Positions 1 through 8,677 of a DNA stretch of 64,000 nt are shown here, in pieces. Where the stretch lies: NCBI GenBank assembly GCA_021791715.1, contig JAJYWB010000019.1:1-64000 (forward strand), read 5' to 3'. A program made the translations under genes and the position numbers. Below the pieces are notes generated by a model. It did no database searches. It was not told where the DNA came from and saw only the letters and a list, made by a program, of their open reading frames with translations. Every line of letters starts with the position of its first letter. The stretch's first letter is position 1. The stretch is from Planctomycetota bacterium. Its GTDB lineage: Bacteria; Planctomycetota; Planctomycetia; Isosphaerales; Isosphaeraceae.

Positions 1-200
1 GATTCGCCCTCACAGGCGAGTTCGATTTCGCAACAATCGAACATTTACGAAAATGGCTCACCAGGAGGTTCGCCCTCCCAATCGGGTTCGCACTTGAATC
101 AATCCAATATATGCGAATGCGGCTCACCAGGAGGTTCGCCCTCCCATTTCGGTTCGACCTCACAGACGGGTACGACCTCCCAAACGGTGTCGACTCTCGA
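1..200 (-). repeat. Cluster of 25-bp hairpin repeats (window edge)
   Basis: Two copies of a 25-bp element lie at 55-79 and 121-145, in minus orientation, with degenerate 18-bp modules around them. The core is a self-complementary GGAGG/CCTCC hairpin followed by a GGTGAGCC tail. The same family recurs at 23702, 34900-35480 and 35754-36165. The cluster lies 3' of the minus-strand lipoprotein gene and reads in that gene's sense. Open frames through it are chance products of the repeat. Confidence 0.85.
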
Positions 201-297
201 AGATGAGGCGAACGCCAATTTTTCGGCCGTCGCGAACATCGGCGTTCGATCCGATCCGATTAAGCTCCAAACACACATTCATCAAAGGGAATAATAG

Positions 298-661
298 AAT
301 CGTAAACCGGTAATCTTCATCATGTTCCGATAACGGCCGATCACGCGGGTCGAATCGGCGCAACGCGAGAGCCCGGGCGACCGTGAGATCGGGCCGGGAC
401 GCTCTTTGACATTTCGATTGTTTGATCAAGCGAGCGGAGGCGTTTCGGAAAAAACGATCCTTCTCCGACCGGCGTTTCCGAAAACGTCTCCGCTCGCAAG
501 GAGTTTCGTGCCTCGCATCAACAAATAAATAAAAACGACACCGGTAATTCGTTGGTAACCGATGATTAACCAATTCGTCTCGGACCCGCCCGCGCCGGTG
601 ATCGGTCTTGTTTTCAACATTCGGCGTCGAATTCACGTTACGTTGAACGCGAGATTCATCG
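298..661. other. Intergenic gap with a long inverted repeat
   Basis: I see no gene here. An imperfect inverted repeat at 430-497 has arms beginning GCGAGCGGAGGCG and ending CGTCTCCGCTCGC, and could fold into a stem of more than 20 bp. It lies about 165 nt downstream of the 662 stop and could be a processing or termination structure, but no clean T-run follows it. Confidence 0.4.
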
Positions 662-1426
662 TCAGTTCGTCTTTTCGGCGGCTTTCAAGAGCGCGTCGAT
701 CTCTTTCTCAACCTGATCGTAAGTGAACTGATGATTGGGATCGTCCATTGTGTATCGTTTGATTTCTTTTCCATCGGGGCCGAAGACGAAGACCGCCGGG
801 ATTCCGTTGATGTTGAGTTTTTCGCACGCGTCTTCAAGTTTTTCGGACATCACGTAGTTGGGAAAAGCCGCGTTTTGCGATTCGAGGAACTTCGTGGCCT
901 CGGCGATTTTTTGCGGTTTGGACGCGTCGTCGAGCGAAAGCGAGGCGACCGCCAAGCCTCGACCGGAGTACTTTTTGTGCATCATCACGACGTGGGGGAA
1001 GTTTTCTTTGCACGGACCGCACCACGTGGCCCAGGCGTCGACCATCGTCAATTTCGCGGATCGATTTTGAGCGACGTTCTTCAAGAATCCGTCGTAATCA
1101 ACCGTCGTGAGCGAGATCTTCGACGACGATCCGTCGGCGGGCGCGGACGAAGGCGAATCGAGCGAAACGGGCTTATCTTTTTTGGCTTCATCCGAGCCTT
1201 TGGGAGCGGATTTCTCGGCGGGAACGGGTGACGTTTCCTTGGCGTCGGAGGGTTTTTCGCCGGTTGATTTCTCGGCGGGCTTTTCGTCGGGCGCTGCGGG
1301 CTTGAGGACGGTCACGGGGGTCGATTCGACCTTGGTTTCGGTCGTCGTCGAGCCGTCTTGGCCGCAGCCAAGAATGGAAACAAGGCAAGCCGTCGCCAGA
1401 GCTTTCGCCGATATCTTGAGGAACAT
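662..1426 (-). CDS. TlpA-like thioredoxin-fold lipoprotein
   Basis: This 254-residue protein is a predicted secreted thiol-disulfide oxidoreductase. Residues 1-20 form a signal peptide ending in a lipobox-like ILGC, with Cys21 as the likely lipidation site. Residues 22-105 are a Pro/Lys/Glu/Ser-rich linker. A TlpA/ResA-type thioredoxin domain follows, with WCGPC at 135-139. The start at 1426 was chosen because GAGG sits about 9 nt upstream and the signal peptide begins there; the open frame extends 33 codons further. The neighbour on the same strand is another secreted redoxin, so the pair may act on exported proteins (inference). Confidence 0.88.
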   Translation of the reverse strand: MFLKISAKALATACLVSILGCGQDGSTTTETKVESTPVTVLKPAAPDEKPAEKSTGEKPSDAKETSPVPAEKSAPKGSDEAKKDKPVSLDSPSSAPADGSSSKISLTTVDYDGFLKNVAQNRSAKLTMVDAWATWCGPCKENFPHVVMMHKKYSGRGLAVASLSLDDASKPQKIAEATKFLESQNAAFPNYVMSEKLEDACEKLNINGIPAVFVFGPDGKEIKRYTMDDPNHQFTYDQVEKEIDALLKAAEKTN

Positions 1427-1621
1427 CACGGTCGAACCTCGGTTCAAAAACAAAAGTTGGGAGGTATTCAAGAAGTTCGAAGGCGGGTGGAAGGCGTCAA
1501 GGCGTGATTGCTGGTGAGAGATCAATATCCGACGTCGAAGTGATGGTTCGACGTCGGTTTGAGTAGGCGAACTTTGAAGAAAAGCGACCGCTTTCTGTTG
1601 GAGCAGAAGGCGGACGTCGAT

Positions 1622-2227
1622 TCACTTGGTGTACTGAATTCCGCAGCCGACGGCTTTGGTTTCGGCGATCTCGACCGATTCGCCCTTGAGGAGCGCCTCG
1701 ACGGCGTCTTTGAGGTACGTCTTGGTCACTTTGCTTTCGTCGAACGTGCTGTCGTCCATGGCGCCGGTGTAACGGATCACGCGGTCTTTGTCGAGGACGT
1801 AGAATTGGGGCGTGTTGGTGGCGCCGTACGCCTTGCCGCTCTTTTGTGTCTCGTCGTAGCCATAAACGAAGTTATAGCCTTTTTCTTTGACATGGGCTTT
1901 GATCGCCGGGAGACGGTCGCTGTCGATGTCGTTGACACAAACGCCGACGAACTTGACGCTCTTGCCCTTGAAATGCTTGGCGAGGTCGATGATTCGATCT
2001 TCGGTGGCGACGACCGCGGGGCAATGATTGGCGATGAAGGTGACGACGACAACCTCTTCCTTGATGTCTTTGAGATTGATCGTCGCGTCTTTCTCTCCGA
2101 TCACCGCGGGAATGCCCGAAAGATCGGGGGCTTTCTGGCCGACGGAGATCACTTTGTTGTATTTGCCGGCGAACACGGGAACGGCGATGATCGCCGCCGC
2201 GGCCAGGCCGAGGATAAGCTTGCGCAT
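1622..2227 (-). CDS. Secreted redoxin (AhpC/TSA-like fold)
   Basis: This 201-residue protein has a clear signal peptide (residues 1-20, ending VFAG) and a peroxiredoxin/thioredoxin-like domain. The active-site position reads NHCPAV at 67-72, so it has a single cysteine (Cys69) instead of CxxC. A threonine-proline turn (NTPQFYVLD) corresponds to the cis-Pro loop. Further cysteines lie in GVCVND and near the C-terminus in VGCGIQ. AAGGAG precedes the ATG. A single-cysteine redoxin could be a peroxidase or a non-redox adaptor; the substrate is unknown. Confidence 0.82.
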   Translation of the reverse strand: MRKLILGLAAAAIIAVPVFAGKYNKVISVGQKAPDLSGIPAVIGEKDATINLKDIKEEVVVVTFIANHCPAVVATEDRIIDLAKHFKGKSVKFVGVCVNDIDSDRLPAIKAHVKEKGYNFVYGYDETQKSGKAYGATNTPQFYVLDKDRVIRYTGAMDDSTFDESKVTKTYLKDAVEALLKGESVEIAETKAVGCGIQYTK

Positions 2228-2515
2228 TGCTGGGGAACTCCTTGAAGGTTCAATGAAGCAAATCGGTGATCGTCACCATGACGACCGGGGGAGATCGCCT
2301 TGATCCTTCCGCGAGTGCCCGGGCCATCCCCCGAGCGCTCAATACCCGCCCTCGATCGATGATTCGGCGCGTTGCTCAACGGAACGGCGAGTTCGGCGTC
2401 CCATTGTACAAGCGACGAAAGATTAACATTCGGCCCTCGATTTTTCGAACCGAACAAGTTAACCACGAGCCAGATTATAGTGAGGCGAACGTCTTCGTCA
2501 ATGCGCGGAGTGCTT

Positions 2516-3433
2516 TCAATCGTCGGATCGAGCCGCGACTCGAGTCGATTCCTCGTCCGCCGAGCGATCTTGGTCGGATTGAGAATCATCGATCCGATCG
2601 CCGCGCCGCGGCGAAAACCGAACCACAAGCGGAGATGTTTGCAACTTGGAATGATTCGGATCGGCGACGACGACGTCGTGCCAGGCGCGCCAGCCGCGAT
2701 CGAGTTCTTTCACGCCCGAAAAACCGTAATGAACGCGTGTCGATTCGTCCCAGTTTTTGTTCATACCGTCGCGGATGAACGCGAGGAAGCGGGGTCGGCC
2801 GCCGATCTCGACGAGAAACCTTGAAACCGAATAGCCTTGGCCGTAAAAGCCCATGAGATCGCGGGGGTATTCCTCGACCTGGAAGAGTTTGGAGAGAGTG
2901 TAATCGCCGCGTCGTGTGAGGAGATCTTGAACGATTTTGTCGTGGCGTTTGAGTTCGAGGAGGTCTTCGCTTAAGAGCGAGGCGCCCTCGTCGGCCCAAC
3001 GAGGCATCGGTTTGCCGAGGTGTTCGGCGAAGATCGTGTGCGTGATTTCGTGGGGGAGCGCCGACGCGAGGATGCGGTCGAGCCTGCCTTCGAGCGTCAT
3101 TTCCTGGTCGTTCACGCCTTTGGCGCCGAAGCCGAACGACGTGGCGCCGCCCGCGTCTCCCTGGGTGAGCTTGACGCGCACGGGACACGGAGTTTTCCAC
3201 GGCGGGAGCTCTTTTTCGAGCCATGCGATCGCGATCGCCGAGCGGCACGTCTCGGCGTGTTCGGCGATTTTGCGGGCCGCGGCGGCGGATTCGGCTTGAA
3301 CCACGAAGTTACGCGTACGATACGTGGCGCAGCGACCCGACTCTTCGGCGAGCCGACAAGTAAGGCCGAACAGTACTAAAGTGAAAATCAGGCGGCGAAG
3401 CGGCGTCGCGACGACTCGGCTGCGTGCGTCCAT
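2516..3433 (-). CDS. Secreted HExxH peptidase (peptidase MA-like)
   Basis: This 305-residue protein has an N-terminal hydrophobic signal segment (about residues 13-28). Its zinc-metallopeptidase signature is HEITH at 128-132, with the likely third ligand Glu149 in WADEG. The pattern fits the MA-like/DUF1570 peptidases common in planctomycetes. The start at 3433 has GGGAGA upstream; the open frame continues 27 codons further without a better site. The C-terminal 30 residues are charged and low in complexity. The substrate is unknown. Confidence 0.75.
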   Translation of the reverse strand: MDARSRVVATPLRRLIFTLVLFGLTCRLAEESGRCATYRTRNFVVQAESAAAARKIAEHAETCRSAIAIAWLEKELPPWKTPCPVRVKLTQGDAGGATSFGFGAKGVNDQEMTLEGRLDRILASALPHEITHTIFAEHLGKPMPRWADEGASLLSEDLLELKRHDKIVQDLLTRRGDYTLSKLFQVEEYPRDLMGFYGQGYSVSRFLVEIGGRPRFLAFIRDGMNKNWDESTRVHYGFSGVKELDRGWRAWHDVVVADPNHSKLQTSPLVVRFSPRRGDRIDDSQSDQDRSADEESTRVAARSDD

Positions 3434-3637
3434 GCGTAAGTCTCCCGATCCCTGGGAATATCCGGCGACGATCACGGCTATCGATTGCGAACCGATCGGT
3501 CGTGTCGGTCGCAACGGAGCGAAACTTTAACAAATCTCTGGAAACATGTCTTCCCCGAGCGGTCGAGATCTTGGGTCATAGGATCGGGGTCGAATTCATT
3601 GGATAAAGAGGCGATTTTTTAAAAGCATCGGAAGTAT

Positions 3638-4831
3638 TTAGAGATATTTTGATTCATTGGTTCGAGTCGGGCGGATCGTCGGCGTTTCCCCCGATCGATA
3701 TCGACGCGGGGTGATCGATGAAGTCGAGGTTCGATCGGCTTTCGGCTCGGCACCGACGAGTGCTTCGGCGAGTAATTTGGTGAAGATTTTTCTACCGGCG
3801 GCGTTGAGGTGAGCGGCGTCGTAGAAGAGGTCGTCGTCGATTCGCGATTGGAAATCGAGAAAGGTTAGATTGTGATCGCTCCGATCGGCGAGGATTTTTT
3901 TGAGGACGATTCGAGCGGCGGCGGGTTCGCGTGATCGAACCGGGGTCGATTCCGGTAGGAGAACGATAAAAACATGAGAGCCTCGTTCCGAAGCTTTGGC
4001 GATCAAGTTTGAGAGGCTCGACGCGTTGGCGCCGTCGTCTCGATAAGAAACGGCTTCGAACCAGCCTTTGTGACGAAATCCTTCGACTTGTTTCTCGATC
4101 ACCCATGGGGGGACGTGATCTCCCTTAACCCAGTTCGCCCCGGACCAGAGAACGTCGGCGGGCCGAAAGACGACGTCGACTTTTTGGTGAAAGGCCTCGA
4201 GCAAGTCGATTCGAGCTTGAAACGAGGCGCGATGCAGCTCGTATTTGAAGCGGAAAAATCTTGGAAGGCAGGCGTGAACGGGTTCGAGGATCAGGTCGTT
4301 GAGCTCGTCGAAAGCCAAACCGCCATGACGATTTCGAACATGCTCATAAAAGGATATCGGATTAAATCGATTTTCGGATTTGGGGTCGATCTTGGGGTCG
4401 GCGAGCATTCCCGGGTTGAGACCGACGACGAGCGTATTCGGTCGGACGCCTAGAAAATCGATCAAGTCGTACAAGTCGTTTAGATCGACGGCGTTGCATC
4501 CGCTGCCGTTGAGATTGAGGAAGCTTCGCGACTCGGGATCGAGTTTTTCGAGTTGAAAGGGATCGATCGAGCATTCGGTTGTCGACGAACCGAGGACGAT
4601 TCCGAGTCGATCTTGAGCGTCGGAAATTCGATCGGAGCGGGACATTTTAACGAATCCGGCGATCACCGATCCGATGCTTTCAAATGATGAAATTTCGGTG
4701 AATGCGTGACGATGCGGAAGTGCGTTCCAGGACGGGGCGAACGCTCTCCAAACGGCGCCCTCGACGCAAATCGTCATACCGATCGCGGCCAAGCAACTGA
4801 GAACGCCTTTTGATCTTTTTAATTCAAACAT
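3638..4831 (-). CDS. SGNH-type acyltransferase partner of MBOAT
   Basis: This 397-residue protein has one N-terminal membrane anchor (about 10-32) and an SGNH-hydrolase-like domain expected outside the membrane. The nucleophile block is VLGSSTTE (Ser82/Ser83) and the Asp-His block is FYDAAHL (Asp338, His341). It is the last gene of a minus-strand operon after the MBOAT gene and a 51-residue microprotein. By analogy with DltD or AlgJ/X it would take an acyl group from the MBOAT side and transfer it to a surface polymer. The polymer and the acyl group cannot be read from the sequence. Confidence 0.72.
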   Translation of the reverse strand: MFELKRSKGVLSCLAAIGMTICVEGAVWRAFAPSWNALPHRHAFTEISSFESIGSVIAGFVKMSRSDRISDAQDRLGIVLGSSTTECSIDPFQLEKLDPESRSFLNLNGSGCNAVDLNDLYDLIDFLGVRPNTLVVGLNPGMLADPKIDPKSENRFNPISFYEHVRNRHGGLAFDELNDLILEPVHACLPRFFRFKYELHRASFQARIDLLEAFHQKVDVVFRPADVLWSGANWVKGDHVPPWVIEKQVEGFRHKGWFEAVSYRDDGANASSLSNLIAKASERGSHVFIVLLPESTPVRSREPAAARIVLKKILADRSDHNLTFLDFQSRIDDDLFYDAAHLNAAGRKIFTKLLAEALVGAEPKADRTSTSSITPRRYRSGETPTIRPTRTNESKYL

Positions 4832-4914
4832 AAATTATAGTTTTCCTGTTTTTCATGTGAGGCGTCGGTACGCTCGGTTCCGCCGAAAAGTCGATTCGCC
4901 GCGGGGGACGTCGA

Positions 4915-5070
4915 TTAGAAACCTTGATAGAAAAAGAGAGCGCCCGTCGATCCGCAATAGTAGATCAAGATTAACTGAATTCCGAGCCATGCGAGACGAG
5001 CGAGAAGGATCGCCGGGTTGCGGAGATCGATTCGATCGCGTGCGGTTTCGTCTTCAAGCGAAGGCGTCAT
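4915..5070 (-). CDS. DltX-like acyl-shuttle microprotein (candidate)
   Basis: This 51-residue ORF is below usual size cutoffs. GAGGA lies about 7 nt upstream of its ATG. It has an acidic/basic N-terminus (1-19), one hydrophobic helix (about 20-38) and a short extracytoplasmic tail ending LFFYQGF at the stop. The last six residues (46-51) fit F-x-Y-x-x-F with Tyr48. In Dlt-type systems a C-terminal hexapeptide tyrosine on a membrane microprotein carries the acyl group from the MBOAT to the second transferase. Its place between MBOAT (63 nt upstream) and SGNH (83 nt downstream), in the same direction, supports that role. The function is inferred. Confidence 0.78.
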   Translation of the reverse strand: MTPSLEDETARDRIDLRNPAILLARLAWLGIQLILIYYCGSTGALFFYQGF

Positions 5071-5133
5071 TTCGGTTCCTCACGATCGTCGGGCGTCCGA
5101 CGGTGTTACGTTCGTCACGAGTCGAAGCGGTTC

Positions 5134-6312
5134 TTAACGGCTCCAATCTTTGAGCGAGGCGGTGACCGGGATGAGCGAAATCGCCACGAACTCGTAAACG
5201 AGAACGATCGCGGCGGCTCGTATCCATCGATTCGCGAGATAGCGCTCGACTCCTTTTCGTCCCAATCTTTTAGTCAAAAGATGCTTATAGAGATTGCAGA
5301 CGATCAATCCCGCGGCGTGATACGCTCCCCAAACGAACCAATTCCAACCGATATTGTGCCACAAACCGCAGAGGGTGAACGAGACGGCGAACGCGAAACT
5401 CGCGATCCAAAGCGGCCTTCGTCCTCCCGTCGCTCGCATCAACGACAACTGGATCGGAACGAAGATATTACGTCGAATGAACAATGATAAAGAAATATGC
5501 CATCGTTCCCAATAATCGATCACGTTGCGGGCGAGATAAGGCTTGTTGAAGTTTTCCGGCGTCGCGACCCCCGTCAATCTTCCCAAGCCGACCGCGATAT
5601 CGGAGTAGGCGCTGAAATCGAGGAACAGCCATAAGTAATTAAGCTGAAGCTCAAGCCAGAAATACGGTCCCGACGAACGAAATTGCGTGAGGAAGATTTT
5701 CTGAATCGCTCCCGCGAGGACGTACTTCTTGAATAATCCTCTTACGATGCGTTCGAACGCGGCGAGGGAATCGGCGAATCCGAGCGGTTCGGGAACGTCG
5801 GGTTGATCCACGAACTCGTCGTAAGACTGAATCGGACCGGCGGCGAGCATATGAAACGGTATCAAATAATTAATGGTTGAACAGATATCGGGGGCGGGCC
5901 TGCGTCGTTCGGCGACCGCGCGTCCGAGATCGATCAAACGAAGAGCCACGTATGAAAACCCGATAAATTCGAGCACGGGATTGATTCCTCCGTAACTCGA
6001 TTCGGCTCCCAAAGGTTTGAGTTTATGGATGAGAAAAACGATCAAGACGACGACCGCGCCTCCCAACGAGACGAACACCGAGACGAATTTGGGAGCGCGT
6101 TCGATCGCGACCAAAGCGCACCAGACGACCGCGACCGCGGCCGGAACCGCGGGAGCTCGTTTTTGGAGGTAAATCGCCAGAAACAAAAGATTGAGCGCGG
6201 CGAGCGCCGCCCGGCGGGTTGAACCGCGTGAGATCGGCGAAAGCGACGCGACGACGAACAACGAGAAAATCCAAAACCGGCTCTCATAAACGTCGACGAC
6301 CAGAGATTCCAA
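5134..6312 (-). CDS. MBOAT family O-acyltransferase
   Basis: This 392-residue polytopic membrane protein belongs to the AlgI/DltB-type MBOAT family. Characteristic blocks are YWERWHISLS (His272) and LCGLWHN...WGAYHAAG (His319, His332); the histidine near 319-332 is the catalytic position in the family. The start appears to be TTG, with AAGGTG about 8 nt upstream. It should load an acyl group from a cytoplasmic thioester across the membrane. Its C-terminus (KDWSR) lacks the F-x-Y-x-x-F shuttle motif, which the next gene supplies as a separate peptide. Confidence 0.88.
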   Translation of the reverse strand: MESLVVDVYESRFWIFSLFVVASLSPISRGSTRRAALAALNLLFLAIYLQKRAPAVPAAVAVVWCALVAIERAPKFVSVFVSLGGAVVVLIVFLIHKLKPLGAESSYGGINPVLEFIGFSYVALRLIDLGRAVAERRRPAPDICSTINYLIPFHMLAAGPIQSYDEFVDQPDVPEPLGFADSLAAFERIVRGLFKKYVLAGAIQKIFLTQFRSSGPYFWLELQLNYLWLFLDFSAYSDIAVGLGRLTGVATPENFNKPYLARNVIDYWERWHISLSLFIRRNIFVPIQLSLMRATGGRRPLWIASFAFAVSFTLCGLWHNIGWNWFVWGAYHAAGLIVCNLYKHLLTKRLGRKGVERYLANRWIRAAAIVLVYEFVAISLIPVTASLKDWSR

Positions 6313-6768
6313 GAGATTTCACCTTCTTATGCTCAAATGTTTTAACAAGTCGCTCGCGAGTCGATCGCCGTCGAGACGACGCCGTCTCGGCGGTCGCATT
6401 CGGTGCGAGAGGCGATTGCGAACGTCGGTCTCGCCGATCGATGTCGAGACTGAATTCGAGCGTCGGTTTCGTCGGCTCTCCGCAAAGATAGTTTACAATG
6501 TTTGGGCGGCGACCGCTTTTCTGATTTGACCCGTCGGGCCGATTCACTTGAGAAAAGGGGTCGTTTCGGCCGATGGAAGGATGCGTCGGGGGAACGGACG
6601 GAGTCGAGGCTTTAGCGAGCGGTGCGTGCCTTTAACGGCTTGCGAGCGACGATCGGTGGAACCGATCGTGGCGAGTCGCTTGGTCGACCGTCGTGTTCTC
6701 CGATCGCGATCGCGGCGACGAATATGGCCCGCGACGGCGCATTTCCTTGGGATGGAGAAGGAGATCCG
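6313..6768. other. Divergent intergenic gap
   Basis: This is the region between the divergent MBOAT and small-protein genes. Open frames on both strands have arginine-rich chance translations and no ribosome sites. It should contain the two promoters, but I cannot place them with confidence. Confidence 0.4.
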
Positions 6769-6996
6769 ATGGCGACCGCTCGTTTCCGCGTTTATCCCGC
6801 GATTGAAGACGCAGGCGTTGAATCGACCGAAGACCCGCGCATTCCGATTCGGCTCGCCGATTTGTACCCTTTGCTTTCGCAGGCTTACGAAGACAATTAC
6901 GTTTGGTTGCACGACCTTGAGGACGATCGGATTTTGATTAGCCCCGATCTTTTCGAGGTTGTTCGCGCGTTCGCGGAGTGTCGCCCGACGACTTGA
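6769..6996 (+). CDS. Small conserved-looking hypothetical protein
   Basis: This is a 75-residue soluble acidic protein. The ATG at 6769 follows a strong GGAGAAGGAG site 6-8 nt away, which is why the longer open frame from 6622 is rejected. The sequence is well behaved (LADLYPLLSQAYEDNYVWLHD, then DDRILISPDLFEVVRAF) and has normal codon use, unlike the shadows around it. No family is recognised. It lies upstream of the rhomboid gene with a 211-nt gap. Confidence 0.65.
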   Translation: MATARFRVYPAIEDAGVESTEDPRIPIRLADLYPLLSQAYEDNYVWLHDLEDDRILISPDLFEVVRAFAECRPTT

Positions 6997-7207
6997 GGCG
7001 GGGGAATGAAGGTCGCGATATCGATCCGATGATCGGCTGGTGTCGAGGCTTGAGACGGCTCGGCGCAAGGTTTTATGAGACGACTTGGCGAACTCGTTCG
7101 CGACGTCCGTTGACAGGTCTTCCTTGCGGTCCGATGATAATGCTAGAGGGATTGTCTCCGCCACCGTCTGTCGAATCACCTAAATAAAGACGTCCGCGGG
7201 AGCCGAA

Positions 7208-8167
7208 ATGGGAATCTACGACCGCGAATATTATCGCGATGGATCGCGCGGTTCCGGATGGTTTTCCGGTATCGCTCCGGTTTGCAAGACGATCATCGCG
7301 ATCAATGTCGCCGTCTTTTTGCTGCAGATTCTCTTTCGCGAGAGCTTTCCGACGGAATGGCTCGACGCGCGGGGTTCGGACGTGCTGCGGCACGGCCAGG
7401 TTTGGCGGCTCGTCACGTCGTCTTTTCTCCACGACAGCCACGGTTTTTTCCACATCGCGTTCAATATGCTCGCGCTTTGGTTTTTAGGGCGCGATGTTGA
7501 GGAGATTTACGGCGGCAGGGAATTCGGCCTGATGTATCTGGCGGGGGCGGTCGTCAGCACGCTCGTCTTCTGTGTGATCGATTCGATGTCTCCGGCGGCG
7601 ATCCAGGCGCCGGCGATCGGCGCGTCGGGGGCGGTTTTCACCGTCGTGGTCGTCTACACGATGTATTACCCCACGCGTGAAATCCTTTTGATGTTCTTCT
7701 TCCCGATGCAAATGTGGCTGTTGCTCGTGCTGATTTTGGCGGGGGATTTGCTGGGTTTAATCCAATCGATCCAGGGTTCTCGATTCGCCGGAACGGCGTT
7801 CGCCTCGCATCTCGGGGGCGCGGCTTACGGTTATTTATACAAGCGATTCGACATCCGTTTTTCGAGGCTCGCGTGGTCGTGGCGGCGGAAGCGTCGGCCG
7901 CGGTTTCGCGTCGTTTCGGCCGAATCGGCGGGAGATACGATCTCGCGATCGACTCCCCCCTCGGTCAATCTCACCTCGCCGATGGGAGCGACCGAATCGC
8001 GACGGTCGTCGTCGGTCGCGGTCGAGGAGGACGACATCGAGGAACGGCTCGACGAGATTCTCGCCAAGATCGCTCGAGAAGGACGTGAACATTTAAGCGA
8101 AGAAGAGAATCGCATACTTGAAGAGGCGAGTCGACGGGCGCGGAATCGAAGACGGGAGCGGATTTAA
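7208..8167 (+). CDS. Rhomboid family intramembrane serine protease
   Basis: This 319-residue protein has six or more predicted membrane helices. The rhomboid signatures are complete: HIAFN (His82, Asn86), GASGA with the catalytic Ser140, and SHLGG with His201. A cytoplasmic C-terminal extension (about 218-319) ends in a charged domain at 278-319 that contains EERLDEILAK. The identical decapeptide occurs in the C-terminal tail of the site-2-protease-like protein at 59386-60444. The stop abuts the ATG of the GNAT gene, indicating translational coupling. Confidence 0.92.
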   Translation: MGIYDREYYRDGSRGSGWFSGIAPVCKTIIAINVAVFLLQILFRESFPTEWLDARGSDVLRHGQVWRLVTSSFLHDSHGFFHIAFNMLALWFLGRDVEEIYGGREFGLMYLAGAVVSTLVFCVIDSMSPAAIQAPAIGASGAVFTVVVVYTMYYPTREILLMFFFPMQMWLLLVLILAGDLLGLIQSIQGSRFAGTAFASHLGGAAYGYLYKRFDIRFSRLAWSWRRKRRPRFRVVSAESAGDTISRSTPPSVNLTSPMGATESRRSSSVAVEEDDIEERLDEILAKIAREGREHLSEEENRILEEASRRARNRRRERI

Positions 8168-8677
8168 ATGGCGCTCGCTCTTCCCGGAGTGTTCATTCGC
8201 GACGCTCGCGGGGACGACGCCGCGACGATCGCTCGCTTCAACCTCGAATTGGCGTGGGAGACCGAACGGAAGCGTCTCGACGAGGCTACGATCGCTCGAG
8301 GAGTCGACGCGGCGCTCGCGGATCCCGCGAGGTTGCGATATTGGATCGCCGAGGTCGACGGCCGGATCGCCGGACAGGCGGCGATCACACGCGAATGGAG
8401 CGATTGGCGCAACGGTTGGATCTGGTGGTTTCAAAGCGTGTACGTCGATCACTCGTGGCGGCGTCTGGGCGTGTTTAAAGAATTATACGGGCGAATTCGC
8501 TCGATCGCGGCGAACGAGCCCGACGTCGTCGGCCTTCGACTTTATGTTGAAGAAGACAACATGCGTGCAAAAAAGACATACGAATCGTTAGGAATGAAAC
8601 ACGGGGGTTACGCGGTTTACGAGGAGCTTTGGCTCGATCCCGAGCTTAAGCAAGCGGCGGCGGCGCCGAACGAGTAA
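8168..8677 (+). CDS. GNAT family N-acetyltransferase
   Basis: This 169-residue protein has an acetyltransferase fold. It includes the VYVDHSWRRLGVFKEL block, corresponding to the acetyl-CoA binding R/Q-x-x-G-x-G/A motif in a variant form, and LYVEEDNMRAKKTYESLGM, the usual C-terminal GNAT motif. The start directly follows the rhomboid stop. The 3' end overlaps the convergent trpD gene by 32 nt. The acceptor is unknown. Confidence 0.85.
   Translation: MALALPGVFIRDARGDDAATIARFNLELAWETERKRLDEATIARGVDAALADPARLRYWIAEVDGRIAGQAAITREWSDWRNGWIWWFQSVYVDHSWRRLGVFKELYGRIRSIAANEPDVVGLRLYVEEDNMRAKKTYESLGMKHGGYAVYEELWLDPELKQAAAAPNE

Noticed and set aside
94..294. Open frame giving GSPGGSPS-like peptide, and similar frames at 34973-35194, 35374-35607 and 35680-36345
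   Set aside because: These are translations of the intergenic repeats; 18-bp modules give six-residue periodic peptides without ribosome sites.
160..636. 158-codon minus-strand frame at the left end
   Set aside because: Arg-rich translation across a repeat cluster and an inverted repeat, with no ribosome site.
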